The translations under genes and the position numbers were made by a program. 64,000 nt of DNA, taken from the NCBI GenBank assembly GCA_032209605.1, contig JASFXZ010000013.1, positions 6,781,401-6,845,400 of the forward strand. The letters run 5' to 3'. Positions 33,310 through 45,342 of this stretch are shown piece by piece. The stretch is from Mactromeris polynyma. Its lineage: Eukaryota > Mollusca > Bivalvia > Venerida > Mactridae. The notes under the pieces are model-generated. The model searched no databases, was not told the origin of the DNA, and saw nothing but the letters and a program-made list of their open reading frames with translations. How positions within the stretch are numbered: the stretch's first letter is position 1; each line of letters starts with the position of its first letter.

Positions 33310-34287
33310 AAAACTTTAAGTTGCCAATGACAAGAAGGGGACGTAATGTACCATACAATTTTTAGTTGCCAATGACAAGAAGGGGACGTTATGTACCATA
33401 CAATTTTTAGTTGCCAATGACAACAATATGACAAGAAGGGGACGTAATGTACCATACAATTTTTAGTTGCCAATGACAATAATATGACAAGAAGGGGACG
33501 TAATGTACCATACAATTTTTAGTTGCCAATGACAACAATATGACAAGAAGGGGACGTAATGTAGCATACAATTTTTAGTTGCCAATGACAAGAAGGGGAC
33601 GTAATGTAGCATACAATTTTTAGTTGCCAATGACAACAAAGGGACGTAATGTAGCATACAATTTTTAGTTGCCAATGACAAGAAAGGGACGTAATGCAGC
33701 ATACAATTTTTAGTTGCCAATGACAACAATATGACAAGAAGGGGACGTAATGTAGCAAAAAACTTTTAGTTGCCAATGACAACAATATGACAAGAAGGGG
33801 ACGTAATGTAGCATACAATTTTTAGTTGCCAATGACAACAATATGACAAGAAGGGGACGTAATGTAGCATACAATTTTTAGTTGCCAATGACAAGAAGGG
33901 GACGAAATGTAGCATACAATTTTTAGTTGCCAATGACAAGAAGGGGACGTAATGTAGCATACAATTTTTAGTTGCCAATGACAACAATATGACAAGAAGG
34001 GGACGTAATGTACCATACAATTTTTAGTTGCCAATGACAACAATATGACAAGAAGGGGACGTAATGTACCATACAATTTTTAGTTGCCAATGATAAGAAG
34101 GGGACGTAATGAAGCATACATTTTTTAGTTGCCAATGACAACAATATGACAAGAAGGGGACGTAATGTACCATACAATTTTTAGTTGCCAATGACAAGAA
34201 GGGGACGTAATGTAGCATACATTTTTTAGTTGCCAATGACAACAATATGACAACAAGGGGACGTAATGTAGCATACAATTTTTAGTT
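33310..34287 (+). repeat. Minisatellite with alternating 45- and 56-bp units, about 20 copies
   Basis: The core is TTTTTAGTTGCCAATGACAA then GAAGGGGACGTAATGTA and a CATACAA end. The longer form carries an extra 11 bases (CAATATGACAA), itself a partial copy of the adjacent word. The two lengths are interspersed. Minus-strand frames of 70-100 codons are artefacts. Confidence 0.93.
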
Positions 34288-34409
34288 GACGTTGACAACA
34301 CCGTGTTGTTTTCTGTATTACAAACATTTGGTTGTCATTGACAACGCTGTAACTTGGACTTGTCTGATGTCGTACAATTACCATTCTACTTTAGGTTGAT
34401 TCTGGCACC

Positions 34410-34818
34410 AGGCCGCAATCTCCCAAAGTCTCTCAAATATAAATCTCAGCTCAATATTGAGAGTTTGCTCAAATAGAGCCTGGGTTTGAGACAAATCTCA
34501 GCTCAATATTGAGAGTTTGCTCAAATAGAGCCTGGGTTTGAGACAAATCTCAGCTCAATATTGAGAGTTTGCTCAAATAGAGCCTGGGTTTGAGACAAAT
34601 CTCAGCTCAATATTGAGAGTTTGCTCAAATAGAGCCTGGGTTTGAGACAAATCTCATTTTGGATCCTTTAAAAAAATTATAAGAAAAATATTTTATTTTT
34701 TGTCTTGTAATACCGATTTTGTGTCCAATCTCAAATGTGAGAAAAATCTCAACGATTTGATACAAGTTGAGCTGAAATTAATCTCAAATTGAGAATTTTC
34801 GGGAGATTGAGGCCACGT
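34410..34818. mobile_element. MITE-like element containing an internal 52-bp array
   Basis: The left end AGGCCGCAATCTCCCAAAG and right end TTTTCGGGAGATTGAGGCC are inverted, as are the inner words CTCAAAT/ATTTGAG and CAGCTCAATATTGAGA against AGCTGAAATTAATCTC. The left arm passes into four copies of a 52-bp unit. No coding potential. Confidence 0.55.
34441..34650 (+). repeat. Minisatellite, 52-bp unit, four copies
   Basis: Copies begin AAATCTCAGCTCAATATTGA at 34441, 34493, 34545 and 34597 and are practically identical. The array sits inside a MITE-like element. Confidence 0.92.
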
Positions 34819-35108
34819 GTCCCAATCGAGATAAATTTAACACCATAAAATCAGTTTCACAATCCAATGTACATTGTAATGGTATGAAAGACAGTCGCTG
34901 ACCATCGTGACTTTGATGAAATGATCAACATAACATTATGTATACTCGTACAGTGACATAATATGTTGATCTACATGTTTAGCATTGGAAGTAAAATCTA
35001 ATGTTAAACAGTTTTTAATACATACTTTTGATGCATGTAAGTGTATCAATTTTGTATTATACACGCTCATATATTTGTTTTACTATGACAAACACATATT
35101 TCCTTCTC

Positions 35109-35385
35109 GCACATATAAATATATGTATGCCATCATGCATGTGTAACTGACCAGGTAACACAGAAACATGCACATATAAATATATGTATGCCATCATGCA
35201 TGTGTAACTGACCAGGTAACACAGAAACATGCACATATAAATATATGTATGCCATCATGCATGTGTAACTGACCAGGTAACACAGAAACATGCACATATA
35301 AATATATGTATGCCATCATGCATGTGTAACTGACCAGGTAACACAGAAACATGCACATATAAATATATGTATGCCATCATGCATT
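35109..35385 (+). repeat. Minisatellite, 61-bp unit, 4.6 copies
   Basis: Copies begin GCACATATAAATATATGTAT at 35109, 35170, 35231, 35292 and 35353 (partial), and are identical to each other by eye. The unit contains the short palindrome ACATATAAATATATGT. Confidence 0.93.
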
Positions 35386-35391
35386 TAGTTA

Positions 35392-36358
35392 TCAAGTTAT
35401 GTTGTGCTACGAGTGATACACCAATAATACGACCACTATTGACTCTGAAGAAAGTCGGTATAAGTTATGTTGTGCTACGAGTGATACACCAATAATACGA
35501 CTACTATTGACTCTGAAGAAAGTCGGTATAAGTTATGTTGTGCTACGAGTGATACACCAATAATACGACTACTATTGACTCTGAAGAAAGTCGGTATAAG
35601 TTATGTTGTGCTACGAGTGATACACCAATAATACGACCACTATTGACTCTGAAGAAAGTCGGTATAAGTTATGTTGTGCTACGAGTGATACACCAATAAT
35701 ACGACCACTATTGACTCTGAAGAAAGTCGGTATAAGTTATGTTGTGCTACGAGTGATACACAAATAATACGACTACTATTGACTCTGAAGAAAGTCGGTA
35801 TAAGTTGTGTTGTGCTACGAGTGATACACCAATAATACGACTACTATTGACTCTGAAGAAAGTCGGTATAAGTTATGTTGTGCTACGAGTGATACACCAA
35901 TAATACGACTACTATTGACTCTGAAGAAAGTCGGTATAAGTTATGTTGTGCTACGAGTGATACACCAATAATACGACTACTATTGACTCTGAAGAAAGTC
36001 GGTATAAGTTATGTTGTGCTACGAGTGATACACCAATAATACGACTACTATTGACTCTGAAGAAAGTCGGTATAAGTTATGTTGTGCTACGAGTGATACA
36101 CCAATAATACGACTACTATTGACTCTGAAGAAAGTCGGTATAAGTTATGTTGTGCTACGAGTGATACACCAATAATACGACTACTATTGACTCTGAAGAA
36201 CGTCGGTATAAGTTATGTTGTGCTACGAGTGATACACCAATAATACGACTACTATTGACTCTGAAGAAAGTCGGTATAAGTTATGTTGTGCTACGAGTGA
36301 TTCACCAATAATACGACTACTATTGACTCTGAAGAAAGTCGGTATAAGTTGTGTTGTA
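35392..36358 (+). repeat. Minisatellite, 68-bp unit, about 14 copies
   Basis: The unit runs from AAGTTATGTTGTGCTACGAG to GAAGAAAGTCGGTAT and includes CACCAATAATACGACCACTA. That word and TTGACTCTGAAGAAAGT correspond to the internal part of the MITE-like copy at 23425-23592. ACCACTA/ACTACTA is the main variable site. Confidence 0.95.
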
Positions 36359-36449
36359 GCCTGAGTATCAGGTTAAATTATGGAAGTAATATTAAACATG
36401 TGGTTCATGAGAATATGGTCTTATTAATCAGGTGGTTTTAATTTCTATG
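36359..36449 (+). mobile_element. Unexpanded middle of the MITE-like element between two arrays
   Basis: GAGTATCAGGTTAAATTATG, GTGGTTCATGAGAATATGGT and CTTATTAATCAGGTGGTTTT match, in order, the second half of the copy at 23425-23592. Confidence 0.5.
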
Positions 36450-38607
36450 TGGTCTCTGTGTGAGGTTTTACTGTACATGTAACAGTCAGTGTGAGGTTTT
36501 ATTGTGCATGTAACAGTCTGTGTGAGGTTTTATTGTACATGTAACAGTCAGTGTGAGGTTTTACTGTACATGTAACAGTCAGTGTGAGGTTTTACTGTAC
36601 ATGTAACAGTCAGTGTGAGGTTTTAGTGTACATGTAACAGTCTGTGTGAGGTTTTACTGTACATGTAACAGTCTGTGTGAGGTTTTACTGTACATGTAAC
36701 AGTCAGTGTGAGGTTTTACTGTACATGTAACAGTCAGTGTGAGGTTTTATAGTACATGTAACAGTCAGTGTGAGGTTTTACTGTATATGTAACAGTCTGT
36801 GTGAGGTTTTACTGTACATGTAACAGTCTGTGTGAGGTTTTATTGTACATATAACAGTCAGTGTGAGGTTTTACTGTATATGTTACAGTCAGTGTGAGGT
36901 TTTACTGTACATGTAACAGTCAGTGTGAGGTTTTACTGTACATGTAACAGTCTGTGTGAGGTTTTACTGTACATGTAACAGTATGTGTGAAGTTTTACTG
37001 TACATGTAACAGTCAGTGTGAGGTTTTACTGTACATGTAACAGTCTGTGTGAGGTTTTACTGTACATGTAATAGTCTGTGTGAGGTTTTACTGTACATGT
37101 AACAGTCTGTGTGAGGTTTTACTGTATATGTAACAGTTAGTGTGAGGTTTTACTGTACATGTAACAGTCTGTGTGAGGTTTTACTGTACATGTAACAGTC
37201 TGTGTGAGGTTTTACTGTACATGTATCAGTCAGTGTGAGGTTTTATTGTACATGTAACAGTCAGTGTGAGGTTTTACTGTATATGTAACAGTCTGTGTGA
37301 GGTTTTACTGTACATGTAACAGTCTGTGTGAGGTTTTATTGTACATGTAACAGTCAGTGTGAGGTTTTACTGTATATGTTACAGTCAGTGTGAGGTTTTA
37401 CTGTACATGTAACAGTCAGTGTGAGGTTTTACTGTACATGTAACAGTCAGTGTGAGGTTTTATTGTACATGTAACAGTCAGTGTGATGTTTTACTGTACA
37501 TGTAACAGTCAGTGTGATGTTTTACTGTACATGTAACAGTCAGTGTGATGTTTTACTGTACATGTAACAGTCAGTGTGATGTTTTACTGTACATATAACA
37601 GTCAGTGTGAGGTTTTACTGTATATGTAACAGTCTGTGTGAGGTTTTACTGTACATGTAACAGTCTGTGTGAGGTTTTACTGTACATGTATCAGTCAGTG
37701 TGAGGTTTTACTGTATATGTAACAGTCTGTGTGAGGTTTTACTGTACATGTAACAGTCTGTGTGAGGTTTTATGGTACATGTAACAGTCAGTGTGAGGTT
37801 TTACTGTATATGTTACAGTCAGTGTGAGGTTTTACTGTACATGTAACAGTCAGTGTGAGGTTTTACTGTACATGTAACAGTCAGTGTGAGGTTTTATTGT
37901 ACATGTAACAGTCAGTGTGATGTTTTACTGTACATGTAACAGTCAGTGTGATGTTTTACTGTACATGTAACAGTCAGTGTGATGTTTTACTGTACATGTA
38001 ACAGTCAGTGTGATGTTTTACTGTACATGTAACAGTCAGTGTGAGGTTTTACTGTATATGTAACAGTCTGTGTGAGGTTTTACTGTACATGTAACAGTCT
38101 GTGTGAGGTTTTATGGTACATGTAACAGTCAGTGTGAGGTTTTACTGTATATGTTACAGTCAGTGTGAGGTTTTACTGTACATGTAACAGTCAGTGTGAG
38201 GTTTTACTGTACATGTAACAGTCAGTGTGAGGTTTTATTGTACATGTAACAGTCAGTGTGATGTTTTACTGTACATGTAACAGTCAGTGTGATGTTTTAC
38301 TGTACATGTAACAGTCAGTGTGATGTTTTACTGTACATGTAACAGTCAGTGTGATGTTTTACTGTACATGTAACAGTCAGTGTGAGGTTTTACTGTATAT
38401 GTAACAGTCTGTGTGAGGTTTTACTGTACATGTAACAGTCTGTGTGAGGTTTTACTGTACATGTAACAGTCAGTGTGAGGTTTTATTGTACATGTAACAG
38501 TCAGTGTGAGGTTTTATTGTACATGTAACAGTCAGTGTGAGGTTTTACTGTACATGTAACAGTCAGTGTGAGGTTTTACTGTACATGTAACAGTCTGTGT
38601 GATGTCC
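36450..38607 (+). repeat. Minisatellite, 31-bp unit, about 70 copies, with higher-order structure
   Basis: The unit is GTGTGAGGTTTTACTGTACA plus TGTAACAGTCA. Variants include CAGTCTGTG, GATGTTTT, TATATGTTACAG and TTATTGTAC. A composite block starting at TATATGTTACAG and containing four GATGTTTT units in a row recurs at about 37371, 37806 and 38147, i.e. steps of 14 and 11 units. The unit matches the CAGTAAAACCTCAC-type end of a local MITE family. Confidence 0.95.
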
Positions 38608-38877
38608 TCACTTCCGGTAACAACACTGAAAAGGTCGTTACTTAATGAGTTGGCATTTAGACATAACGTATCAAACAATAGATCCGTTATACCTCAGTAT
38701 TGGTGAGGGTTTTAAATAATTTAAGTTTTCTTTCTATTCAAGTTTGAGACTGGTCCTAAAAAGATCCTTGAACAAAAAGTGTATGACTTAAAATTATTAA
38801 TTGAATGTATTATTATGAATAATCTTAGAAAAGTAATTCCCGGATTATCATACGTTATATAATATTTGATTTAGGTA

Positions 38878-39067
38878 ATCCTTAAAAAAATGTATGTTTG
38901 TAGTTACGCGACCGACTCATGAAAAATGCAGCATCTCAGTTTATTTTTCAGGTTCGTCGATGAAAACAAATGTTTCGGTCTTTCACCCACTACAGTACTT
39001 TACTAAAAACCTACCGAGCTGTTAAAATTCCGGGTCGCGTAACCGCAAACAAACACTTTTTAAGGAT
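38878..39067. mobile_element. MITE of about 190 bp with 35-bp terminal inverted repeats
   Basis: The left end is ATCCTTAAAAAAATGTATGT then TTGTAGTTACGCGACC; the right end is GGGTCGCGTAACCGCAAACA then AACACTTTTTAAGGAT, its inverted copy with a few mismatches. No coding capacity. Target duplication not resolved. Confidence 0.68.
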
Positions 39068-39744
39068 GGCCTTGCGTGTAACTTAATGTTTGTGTATTAT
39101 ACGTAAATCCTGTCGAGCTGTACGAGAGATACACTGACCATACTTTCGAATTGGTCACTTTGGTGGTATTGATATATTTAAACAGTGAATGGAACTTCAA
39201 CAATGATAACTTTCCTGAAATATTAGTCTGACCTTCAGTTGAAATTAAACATCTGATCATCATTAACAACCCTAAATTCAAAAGTCATACAACAGAAAAA
39301 CAATGCTAAGATCTCTGCAATATAAACAAAGTGACCAATTAGAAATTATGTTCACCTTGTATAGCATCTTGTTGTGAAACAATAAGTAAACATTTACGTA
39401 AGATAGACCTACACGTGGTATGTAGACAAAGGAGTATACACGCAGATAGGTGTGCGGCCGGTTGTGACCGGGACATAAGTTGTTTCCCTATTGAATGACA
39501 TGTACTGTTCTCACGTCTCTTATCACCAACGTTTTATGACAAGAATATCCTGGTATTAATCAACGTACGTGTTCTGTGGTTCTTTGAAAATGATGTCTAG
39601 TCATTTCCAATGGATATCCCATATCGATGTATGCGCTGAGAGTATTCTATCACATGTAGTCGTTCCATTCTAGAATTTCTCAAAGACGACATTTTTAATC
39701 TAGAACAATTTATTGCTAAAGCTGAGTTTGTATTTTAGATACAA
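39068..39744. other. Intergenic, no gene seen
   Basis: A short minus-strand frame at 39060-39281 has no recognisable features. Confidence 0.4.
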
Positions 39745-39749
39745 CTAAC

Positions 39750-40480
39750 GATGTTCAAATGAAAAATGTTCATGAACCAATTAACCACTTTCTCGTGAAC
39801 CAATTAACAATGATCTCAAAGACCAATAGACGCATTCTCATGAACCAATTAACCATATTCTCATGAACCAATTAACAATATTCTCATGAACCAATTAACA
39901 ACATTCTCGTGAATCAATTAACAATTTTCTCAAGAACCCATAGACGCATTCTCATGAACCAATTAACCATATTCTCATGAACCAATTAACCATATTCTCA
40001 TGAACCAATTAATCATATTCTCATGAACCAATTAACTATATTCTCATGAACCAATTAACCATATTCCATGAACCATTTAACTATATTCTCATGAACCAAT
40101 TAACCATATTCACATGAACCAATTAACCACATTCTCGTGAACCAATTAACAATGTTCTCAAGAACCCATAGGCACATTCTCATGAACCAATTAACCATAT
40201 TCTCATGAACCAATTAACCATATTCTCATGAACCAATTAACCACATTCTCATGAACCAATTAACCATATTCTCATGAACTAATTAACCATAAAATAATGA
40301 TCCAATTAAACACATAGTCATGAACCCATTCAACTCATTCTCATGAACCAATAGGCCATATTCTCATGAACCCATTAAACACATTCTCATGAACCCATTA
40401 AACACATTTTATGAACCAATGGGCCATATTCTCATGAACCCATAAAACATTTTCTCTTGAACCAATTAACCAATTATGAC
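39750..40480 (+). repeat. Minisatellite, 23-bp unit, about 30 copies
   Basis: The unit is CATATTCTCATGAACCAATTAAC with frequent substitutions. A larger block containing AAGAACCCATAGACGCATTC (or AGGCACATTC) is repeated near 39930 and 40150, and the right third is more diverged (AACCCATTAAACACATT). Confidence 0.93.
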
Positions 40481-40909
40481 GAACAATTACTAGGGTTCAT
40501 TCCCGACATTTATAGAATTTTACATAAATACAATTTAATATTATTGTGCAATACATGAACACTGGAATGTTTCCAGCGAAACTTCAATGGAAGCAACTTA
40601 TTAAATATTATGTACTGATTTAAAGTCGTTCTGAACGACTGGAAAGACTAATGGAGCTCAAACCCAGTGCTGCAGGTTATATACCTCAACTCAATTGCCC
40701 ATGCGTACTATGGTCCATGAATACATATCCAACGGAGTTGCGCCCCTTTATTTCTACTTTAATATCGGTGATGGGTAAATCATTCTCTAGGCGCTATGTA
40801 CAAACCTGCACTATGTGTTCATTGTTGTGTGAAGATATGATTGACCATGTTATGAATTTTTGTAGCAAACTGTTTAAATTGAGAACTATTTTATTCCATT
40901 CGGTAATAC
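40481..40909. other. Intergenic left flank of the Harbinger element
   Basis: A plus-strand frame starts at 40651 and crosses the element's left end into it, so it cannot be a conserved gene. Nothing else recognised. Confidence 0.4.
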
Positions 40910-40912
40910 TTA

Positions 40913-43034
40913 TGCAGGCGTCACACTGTCCCGATATTGACACCAGATGGCCATACGAATATGGAATTTTGCATTTCGCGCGAAGATGGCCCCGAACTTG
41001 GTCAACAGCCAATCAACAGCCGAAGCAAGAACGATGCCTACAGAAGGTCACACGATGGCACCCGAACCACACACGAAGGCAACACGAAGATGTGAATTTT
41101 TATTCAGTAGTTTACCCGCAGGACAAACGAAGGCCACACGATGTCTACACGACGTCGTATTGAGAGTACGATGCGTTCGAACTAGGTCACGAAGGCGTCA
41201 CGTGACCTACCGATGGTATAAAACCTTTGGCCGACCGTGGTCCTCTAAGTCCATCAGGTTGTTGTGGGTGGCTGGATATCTCAGTCTGATGAGACTGTGA
41301 AGGATCACACAAGTTGTGATGATTTTTCTGCATGTCTCTGGCCTCTGGTTCATGGTCCTCAGCAACACTCAAAACTTGTGTGCCAGAATACCAAAGGCAT
41401 TCTCCACGACACGCCTGGCTCTGGAGAGTCTGTAGTTAAATATTCTCTCATGGTGCTCCGTGTTTCTGATGGAAAACGGGTTCATCAGGCGCTTGTTGAT
41501 CCCAAAAGCATTGTCCCCTACTATGTAGTATGGGACAGGAACGTCATCACCAGGTAGAGACTTCTCTTCAGGGGCATTGCATATGTTGTTCGGACTCTCC
41601 AGCCCTTCGTTCAGTTCTGATCCATTGTAGATACTGGCATCGTTGCTGGAACCATCAGAGCCGACATCAATCCAGAGAAATTTGTAGTCTGCGTCGACCA
41701 GGGCCATGAGGACAATGGGGAAGAAGCCCTTGTAGTTTCTGTACACAGAGCCAGTATTCCAAGGACAGGTGACCGCCACATGCTTGCCATCCAGAGCACC
41801 ACAGCAGTGTGGAAATTGCCATCTCTTCTCAAACTGTTCTGCAATGGCGGTCCACTCTTCAGTAGTAGTAAAACACTGAATCACCTCAGCAGCAAACTCG
41901 GACTTTATCGATGAGGGAGATAGTGTTTGGAGCAACTCTGAAGTTGTAGGACAGGCTTGGATAATTGTCACCGCAGGCCAGGTGTCGTAGAGTGATGGAC
42001 AGCTTGAGACCAGGAGGGAGAGACTTTCTGTACCATGTGTCCTTCTTCTCTTCTGTCTTCAGCTCATTTAGTAGAGTGCTATAGTGGCCATAACGTTCTC
42101 TTCTTTTGTCAGACAGCCATTTCCTGACCCACATAGACCTCGGTTTCCTCCTTCGTCTCGGTTTGCCCCTGTCCTGGAAAATAAAAAGCAAAACAAGATA
42201 AGTACATTGTCGAATGCTAGAAAGGCAAATAGCAAGAAATGACAAAGTGAAATAAGACAATTTTTACCTGTAAGAGGCGGTGCTTGGTCTGTAAGAGTTG
42301 CTCATCATGTTCTCTGAGGTGATTCAAACGAAGCAATGCTGCTGCCTTCTTTATCCTGGTTGTCTCATCATCAAAGTATGCCATTCTACAGGAACTGAAT
42401 TGTGATTAATTGTGATTGAAGCTTTGGGAGTTACACACGCCTCTGCTCTGTAGAGTTGCTCAGGACTGACTGAGGAAGATGCTCTGAGGCTGGCCTTTTA
42501 TATGTCCACGTTACCATGACACATGAGCTACTCAAATTCGGCTGTCTTCGCCGACACCGTGGTCCCATCTCAATGTCATCGTACTATAAAACGATGGCTA
42601 CACGACGGCATTGCGAGGGCTTCACGTAGTCGTGTTGTCTTCCTAAGACAATCGGGCAGCGTCTTGTTTCCTTCGTATTGTCTTCGTGAGGCGAAAAATG
42701 CACGATGGCACCGATGATCACACGAGGTAAAGACGAAGATGACACGATTTGACAAGATGCCCTCACGATGGCCTTACGAAGGACAAAATGGACACACGAA
42801 TTCAACACGAACATGAACCTTCGCAAGGTCCTTCGGCAATTTTTTGGCATGCCAAAGATTTTGCCACCGCTCACGAAGTTGCTGCCGGAGCCTCAGAAAC
42901 TCCACCGGCGGTCATACGATGGCTTAAGATGCCCTCACGAATGGCCCGATGTTTTTACGATCAGAGCCGAATTTGAACATTTCCGATATCGTGTGTCCAT
43001 CTGGTGTCAATTTCGGGACAGTGTGACGCCTGCA
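40913..43034 (-). mobile_element. PIF/Harbinger DNA transposon, complete, TTA target duplication
   Basis: The element starts TGCAGGCGTCACACTGTCCC and ends with its inverted copy finishing CCTGCA. The inverted repeats extend for about 55 bases with a few mismatches (TGACACCAGATGG is shared). TTA occurs directly outside both ends (40910-40912 and 43035-43037), the 3-bp duplication typical of PIF/Harbinger. Both subterminal regions are crowded with CACGATGGC and CACGAAGG words, in a style suited to transposase binding. It carries a HARBI1-like gene on the minus strand; I found no Myb/SANT partner gene. Confidence 0.88.
41207..42384 (-). pseudogene. HARBI1-like Harbinger transposase, two exons, one frameshift and one nonsense codon
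   Basis: Exon 1 (42384-42268) encodes 39 residues starting MAYFDDETTRIKKAAALLRL, with donor CAG/GTAAAA. Exon 2 starts at 42173 after TTTATTTTCCAG, in phase 0, with a basic stretch (PRRRRKPRSMWVRKWL). The N-terminal domain follows (LPPGLKLSITLRHLACGDNY, SLSYNFRVAPNTISLI). A frameshift near 41905-41920 leads into the DDE_Tnp_4 core: CCGALDGKHVAV, a DVGSDGSSNDASIY stretch and ARRVVENAFGILAHKF. A TGA at 41369-41371 stands where an arginine CGA is expected; the frame continues 53 codons (VILHSLIRLRYPATHNNLMD) to a TAG at 41207-41209. Two lesions make it inactive, but decay is slight, so insertion was fairly recent. Confidence 0.85.
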
Positions 43035-43051
43035 TTACAATTGGAGTAGAC

Positions 43052-43932
43052 GATTACGTTGACTTGTCATTGTTAACCAGAGAATACCAACTTGATCAGA
43101 TAGTATCACTTGCTATTACTCAAGCTTTATTGTAGTAGAGGATTACGTTGACTTGTCATTGTTAACCAGAGAATACCAACTTGATCAGATAGTATCACTT
43201 GCTGTTACTCAAGCTTTATTGTAGTAGAGGATTACGTTGACTTGTCATTGTCAACCAGAGAATACCAACTTGATCAGATAGTATCACTTGCTATTACTCA
43301 AGCTTTATTGTAGTAGAGGATTACGTTGACTTGTCATTGTCAACCAGAGAATACCAACTTGATCAGATAGTATCACTTGCTGTTACTCAAGCTTTATTGT
43401 AGTAGAGGATTACGTTGACTTGTCATTGTCAACCAGAGAATACCAACTTGATCAGATAGTATCACTTGCTGTTACTCAAGCTTTATTGTAGTAGAGGATT
43501 ACGTTGACTTGTCATTGTTAACCAGAGAATACCAACTTGATCAGATAGAATCACTTGCTGTTACTCAAGCTTTATTGTAGTAGAGGATTACGTTGACTTG
43601 TCATTGTTAACCAGAGAATACCAACTTGATCAGATAGTATCACTTGCTGTTACTCAAGCTTTATTGTAGTAGAGGATTACGTTGACTTGTCATTGTTAAC
43701 CAGAGAATACCAACTTGATCAGATAGTATCACTTGCTGTTACTCAAGCTTTATTGTAGTAGAGGATTACGTTGACTTGTCATTGTTAACCAGAGAATACC
43801 AACTTGATCAGATAGTATCACTTGCTGTTACTCAAGCTTTATTGTAGTAGAGGATTACGTTGACTTGTCATTGTCAACCAGAGAATACCAACTTGATCAG
43901 ATAGAATCACTTGCTATTACTCAAGCTTTATC
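43052..43932 (+). repeat. Minisatellite, 89-bp unit, about 10 copies
   Basis: GATTACGTTGACTTGTCATT recurs at 43052, 43141, 43230 and on at 89-bp steps. Variants: GTTAACC/GTCAACC, CTATTACT/CTGTTACT, AGTATC/AGAATC. The array begins about 15 bases after the Harbinger target duplication. Confidence 0.95.
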
Positions 43933-45204
43933 TCACGATTTTACTCTCATCAAATTACTGCATTACATGTTTTATAGTAATGTTACTAAACGCCCAGTGT
44001 GAGATATTCATATGTGGAAAAGTCTCATTAAATAGTTTAGTAACTAAACACTGCGAATACGCTGTAATGTATCGTATTGTGTTATTTTCACAATGTTTTA
44101 ATGAACATTTGTATTATGGAAACAATGTAGTTACTGTATTTGTGTGAGATATTTATTTTTTTATGATTTCCTTAATTATTATTTACTCTAAGCTAGAACA
44201 TCATTTTGCATGTTTACCATTACAATGCTTTAAACATTTCGATTTCGGTTTAAATCAGTAACGGTTTTGGTACAGCTTGCGCTACACCGGTTAGTCAACG
44301 AATAACTTGATCCTAGCAATTTCGTTTTCGTGTTAGGATTGTTAAACTTTCGTACTCCGTGGTTAACGAAATAGCTTTCAAGCATTGCCTCTATTTTCAC
44401 AATATAATAATTGTTCTACCTTAGCAACGCACATTTCTAAAGTCTGACGTTATTGAGGTGACGTAATGTATATGTATGCCTGATAATGCTATATGTTTAT
44501 TATATGTGCACTTGTGTCTGATAATGCGCGTATTGTATGCTCATTGTTATATGATATGTATTGTAGTACTTATAATACTGCAAAGAAAAATCCAGTAATT
44601 TCATTGGTTAAAGGCTCGCGTATAGGATTCTATATACACGGCGCTGACAGGGTATATGACGTTTTTCCCTTCATGCGCCTCGTGACAATTTTCGTTGACG
44701 CCTCGACTCGAAAACTTTTATCTCTTGATGTCTGCAAGTTACTAGAAATTGACAATTGATCTTCACACATGATTCAATAAATATTGAACAGATTACATGT
44801 GTGCTAGTACTAATATTCAAAACGATAGATTTTTTAAGGTTTGAGCAAAATTCAGTTCGATAAAGTCCATGAGATCAGACGCTTGAAATAGAAATTAAGA
44901 GTGCAAGCGCGCGCTTAACCATGTGTATTGAGGTACCTTACGGGGTAATGCAATTAATTTTCAGGCAATATAACGTGTGAGTGAAATAAAAATATTTTGA
45001 TCTACAACAAGTAATTCCCGATATATTTTAAAGGAATACGTTTTAATAACTGATATTTTACAAAACCAAAACTCTAAACAATTTTATGAACCAAAAACAC
45101 CAAAAATACACAGATCTAATTATTAGATCTAGAGAGCTAGGCATTGCTTGTTGCTTGTTTAACTAAATTCGTATGAAAACACGGAATTGCAGTATTATAA
45201 ATTC
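43933..45204. other. Intergenic, no gene seen
   Basis: AT-rich. Short frames at 43911-44147 and 44493-44759 show no recognisable domains. GACAGGGTATATG at 44647-44659 also occurs in the arm of the palindrome at 45205, which hints at a related repeat. Confidence 0.38.
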
Positions 45205-45342
45205 GTTATACAGGTTGTTGACAGGGTATATGGGGGAATATAACCAGTCTGCGATTCATATAACCCTCGGCTAACGCCTCGGGTTATATGGCACACAAAC
45301 TGGTTATATTCCCCCATATACCTTGTCAACAACCTGTATAAC
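45205..45342. mobile_element. Nested palindrome, hairpin MITE
   Basis: The arms 45205-45247 and 45300-45342 are inverted copies with 42 of 43 bases matching (GTTATACAGGTTGTTGACA at the outer end). Inside the loop lies a second inverted pair, CATATAACCC (45257-45266) and GGGTTATATG (45281-45290). The DNA or its transcript could form a long stem with an inner stem. Outer flanks are AT-rich; a target duplication is not certain. Confidence 0.8.

Noticed and set aside
33288..34278. Several 70-99-codon minus-strand frames
   Set aside because: Translations of the 45/56-bp satellite.
40651..41163. 170-codon plus-strand frame as Harbinger's second gene
   Set aside because: It starts outside the element and crosses its left inverted repeat and target duplication; no Myb/SANT features.
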